Source: Enterocloster clostridioformis (GTDB lineage: Bacteria; Bacillota; Clostridia; Lachnospirales; Lachnospiraceae). Taken from it: a DNA stretch of 64,000 bases. The stretch is taken from positions 186,001 through 250,000 of the forward strand of contig NZ_JAIWZC010000001.1 of the NCBI RefSeq assembly GCF_020297485.1, written 5' to 3'. Positions 62,060-64,000 of this stretch are shown one piece after another. Each line of letters starts with the position of its first letter. Within the stretch, counting starts at the first letter, position 1. The translations under genes were made by a program, and so were the position numbers. The notes below the pieces were generated by a model. The model had not been told where the DNA came from, did not search any database, and worked only from the letters and a program-made list of their open reading frames with translations.

Positions 62060-63163
62060 TTACTGGGCAATCTCAGTGAACAGCTCAGTTGCATTTTTGG
62101 TCAAATCTTCCGGCAGTGTGATGCCCAGATTCCCGGCCACCCGTGTATTGCCGTAGAAGGCGGCTTCCTTTATGGTTTCGTAATTCATTTCACTGGCTTT
62201 TTTCTTGCCGCGCAGTACCTGTGCGGCCATCTTTCCTGTCTGCCTGCCCAGTTCGATATAGTCCAGCCCCATGGCAGCCAGGCATCCAATCTTCACCTGC
62301 TCAATCTCACTGCCGAATACAGGGATATTCTTGGCGGCAGCCTTATCCAGGATAACGGGAAGGGAGGCAACTACCGTATTGTCGGTCAGGTTGGTGATGC
62401 AGTCCACCTTGTTTATAAGGGTGTCGGCAGCCAGGGCGATATCAGCGGAAGAGGAGATGCCTGTGTCCACGATTTCAAAACCATACTGGGGAGCCAGCTC
62501 CTTGTACTCGGCAATGGCGGATTCAGAATTCACTTCGCTGGTGGTGTACATGATGCCGATATTTTTTGCTTCCGGAAGAACCTCACGGATCATCTTGAGC
62601 TGAGCCTCCACGGGAAGTTTATCGCTGGTGCCCGTAACCTCGCCTACCGGAGTGCCGTCCGCATTGGCCAGCTCTGCGGCTACGGGGTCGGTTACAGCAG
62701 TGAAAATAACAGGAATGTCTGACTTCTTAGCCACGCCGTACTCTGCCTGCGCCATGGGAGTTGCGATGCCGCACATCAGGTCCACGCCCTTTCCGATGAA
62801 ATTGGTTGCAATCTGGCTGGCCGTACCGCCGTCAGCCTGGGAATTATCATAAAGCACGGTCAGGTTCACGCCCTCCTCGATGCCTTCCTCTGCCAGGCCG
62901 GCCATGAAGCCTTCGCGGCAGTTGTCCAGAGAACCATGCTCTGCAAACTGTCCCACTCCGATGGTGTAGGAAGCGCTGTCAGCAGAAGATTCTGCCGTGG
63001 ACTCACCGGTCTTGTCAGCGGATGAACCGTCGGCTGAGGATGTATCAGCGGACGAGGCTTCAGCGGACTGGGCTGCGGTGGTGTTCTGGGCAGTGGAGAC
63101 GCAGCCTGATAAGAGGGATGCGCTTAAAGCCGCGGTTAATAGCATTGCAATTGTTTTTTTCAT
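62060..63163 (-). CDS. trpX: ABC transporter substrate-binding lipoprotein, TrpX-like
   Basis: A 367-residue lipoprotein with lipobox LLSGC near residue 20, a Ser/Ala/Asp-rich linker (about 22-60) and an ABC_sub_bind (TrpX) domain: YTIGVGQFAEHGSLDNCREG, IPVIFTAVTDPVAAELAN, MYTTSEVNSESAIAEYKEL and IPVFGSEIEQVKIGCLAAMG. Trp-binding members of this family (TrpX) are encoded behind Trp T-boxes. The ATG at 63163 has AGGAGG 9 bases upstream; the upstream open frame lies inside the riboswitch. Confidence 0.88.
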   Translation of the reverse strand: MKKTIAMLLTAALSASLLSGCVSTAQNTTAAQSAEASSADTSSADGSSADKTGESTAESSADSASYTIGVGQFAEHGSLDNCREGFMAGLAEEGIEEGVNLTVLYDNSQADGGTASQIATNFIGKGVDLMCGIATPMAQAEYGVAKKSDIPVIFTAVTDPVAAELANADGTPVGEVTGTSDKLPVEAQLKMIREVLPEAKNIGIMYTTSEVNSESAIAEYKELAPQYGFEIVDTGISSSADIALAADTLINKVDCITNLTDNTVVASLPVILDKAAAKNIPVFGSEIEQVKIGCLAAMGLDYIELGRQTGKMAAQVLRGKKKASEMNYETIKEAAFYGNTRVAGNLGITLPEDLTKNATELFTEIAQ

Positions 63164-63262
63164 AATCTTGTTTCCTCCTGTTTTTAAACTATATTTGGAT
63201 GATAAAAAATGTCGTTGGATAAGGGACTTTCTGACGGGGTGCTGTTTGAATAAAGCCGGAAT

Positions 63263-63527
63263 AAAAAAGTCCCAATCATAGCTTATGCTACGATTGAGAC
63301 GAATGAAATCCGCGGTGCCACTCAAATTGACTAAAAAGTCCACTTTACACATACCAACATATGCGCCGCATGTATAACGGTTGCGGAATCCGTCGGTCCC
63401 TACAGATGATACAATCCTTCAAGACCGCCCTCAAAAGTCCATTCAGCTGCCAGCCCTATACCGCAATCCCACCGCCTGCGGCTCTCTGTGTTAAAGCTTT
63501 GATAGCTTACTCCTCTTTCTCTACGGT
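63263..63527 (-). promoter_or_regulatory. T-box riboswitch upstream of trpXYZ (Trp)
   Basis: On the minus strand: the AGTA element (63511-63508), a stem I region and GAATGGAC with TGG (63441-63439) as likely Trp specifier; then the T-box GAGTGGCACCGCGG (63323-63310) and a terminator (stem 63300-63287 with 63282-63269, then TTTTTT). Uncharged tRNA-Trp would allow transcription of the transporter. The specifier register is inferred from its position after GAA and from the gene content. Confidence 0.88.
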
Positions 63528-63544
63528 TTATTTTATTAATCCGT

Positions 63545-63573
63545 ATCTTAATACAATAAAATGAATTTGTCAA
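63545..63573 (-). promoter_or_regulatory. Promoter of the trp T-box transcript
   Basis: Minus strand: TTGACA (63573-63568), 17 bases, TAAGAT (63550-63545). Confidence 0.7.
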
Positions 63574-63650
63574 GAGTGTTTTGAAAATTCATATAAAGTC
63601 ATGTAATGTCGCACAAAAGTGTAAAAGAACTTTTATTGGTTGATGAAATG

Positions 63651-63659
63651 TGGTAGACT
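63651..63659 (+). promoter_or_regulatory. Possible extended -10 promoter of the hydrolase gene
   Basis: TGGTAGACT (63651-63659) with a poor -35 (TTTTAT, 63631-63636) precedes the last gene; the remainder of the 576-base gap is filled by the trp T-box and its promoter. Confidence 0.4.
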
Positions 63660-63739
63660 GTAGGTGTGGAAAGGAACATTTTGGGTTCCAAACAAAGGTG
63701 TTTACAATAAAACGTGTTCGCAACAAGGAGGAAAGTTCT

Positions 63740-64000
63740 ATGAGCCGGTTACTTGTGGTGGTGGATATGCAGAAGGATTTTGTGGATGGAGCTTTGGGCA
63801 GTCCTGAGGCCCAGGCCATTGTCCCTCATGTGCTGGATAAGATAAAGGCGTACCAGGATGCAGGAGACGAGGTGGTATTTACCCTGGACACCCATTTTGA
63901 CGATTATATGGATACCATGGAAGGGAGAAAGCTTCCGGTGGTCCATTGCGTCAAGGGAACGCCGGGCTGGGAACTGATACCGGAGCTCAGGGGAATTTCA
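63740..64000 (+). CDS. Isochorismatase-family cysteine hydrolase (partial, 5' end)
   Basis: The first 87 codons of a gene that runs off the window. LLVVVDMQKDFVDGALGS at the N terminus gives the catalytic Asp (VVDMQKDF), and VVFTLDTHFDDYMDT with HCVKGTPGWEL follows in the order of nicotinamidase-like isochorismatases, which often hydrolyse nicotinamide or similar amides. The catalytic Lys and Cys lie beyond the window, so family assignment is firm but substrate is not. AAGGAGG precedes the ATG at 63740. Confidence 0.8.
   Translation, partial: MSRLLVVVDMQKDFVDGALGSPEAQAIVPHVLDKIKAYQDAGDEVVFTLDTHFDDYMDTMEGRKLPVVHCVKGTPGWELIPELRGIS

Noticed and set aside
63164..63352. N-terminal extension of the TrpX-like protein by 63 codons
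   Set aside because: It would translate through the T-box sequence and terminator; the ATG at 63163 with AGGAGG is better.

Overview
The window looks like a chromosomal segment of an anaerobic, spore-forming gut Clostridia, most likely a Lachnospiraceae of the Clostridium bolteae/clostridioforme (Enterocloster) kind. This is inferred from gene content and style: moderately GC-rich coding with strong AGGAGG-type ribosome sites, an HrcA/CIRCE heat-shock operon, T-box riboswitches, a SpoIID-type protein, a subtilisin-type protease related to clostridial Csp proteins, a minimal SufC/SufB-like pair, TRAP and YesM/YesN-type genes, and terminator-associated group II introns. No species-level assignment can be proven from the sequence alone.

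Layout. 1-4.7 kb: tail of a DEAD-box helicase, an alpha/beta hydrolase, a DUF362 protein, a YbaK-type deacylase and the cdd-pdp pyrimidine salvage pair. 4.7-6.9 kb: a 6S RNA gene with a perfect promoter and terminator, immediately followed by group II intron copy 1, whose maturase gene is frameshifted. 6.9-10.9 kb: a SpoIID/LytB-type protein and two secreted 3D-domain proteins (envelope functions). 11.1-17.8 kb: CIRCE-hrcA-grpE-dnaK-dnaJ, then a transglutaminase-like protein. 17.8-21 kb: a nucleotide-sugar reductase-like protein, an unknown membrane-anchored protein, BioY and an OGG-type DNA glycosylase. 21.1-25.6 kb: Phe T-box, pheS-pheT, an EAL-domain relic and tRNA-Leu(CAG). 25.7-32 kb: SufC/SufB-like pair, NhaC-type and NSS-type sodium-coupled transporters, S8 peptidase. 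32-39.6 kb: dgt-dnaG-rpoD-trmK-nif3-like-nucleoside kinase, a macromolecular-synthesis type cluster.

39.7-47.1 kb: a three-gene TRAP transporter followed by a membrane-anchored sugar-binding-like protein, a YesM-type histidine kinase and a YesN-type AraC response regulator with overlapping genes, which suggests a three-part extracellular sensor controlling the transporter. 47.1-49.6 kb: RNase P RNA, a short unrecognised gene remnant with a strong terminator, and group II intron copy 2 with an intact maturase. 49.8-59 kb: a flippase-like membrane protein and then a uronate-degradation region (lacI-uxaC on the minus strand, divergent from uxaA; then iclR, eda, kdgK and a second PfkB kinase). 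Clear palindromic operators lie in the lacI/uxaA and iclR/eda control regions. 59-64 kb: a lipoprotein, a collapsed PAS-GGDEF relic, a tryptophan-type ABC transporter (trpXYZ-like) behind a T-box with a candidate TGG specifier, and the start of an isochorismatase-family hydrolase.

The genes combine housekeeping (replication, transcription, translation, chaperones) with sugar-acid catabolism: UxaC, UxaA, KdgK and Eda supply most of the route from hexuronates to pyruvate and glyceraldehyde 3-phosphate, and the nearby TRAP system is a plausible but unproven importer. I found no prophage, CRISPR array or defence island. The most unusual features are the two near-identical introns placed directly after terminators, the operator architecture of the uronate genes, the TRAP-linked sensor module, and two separate decayed cyclic-di-GMP genes.
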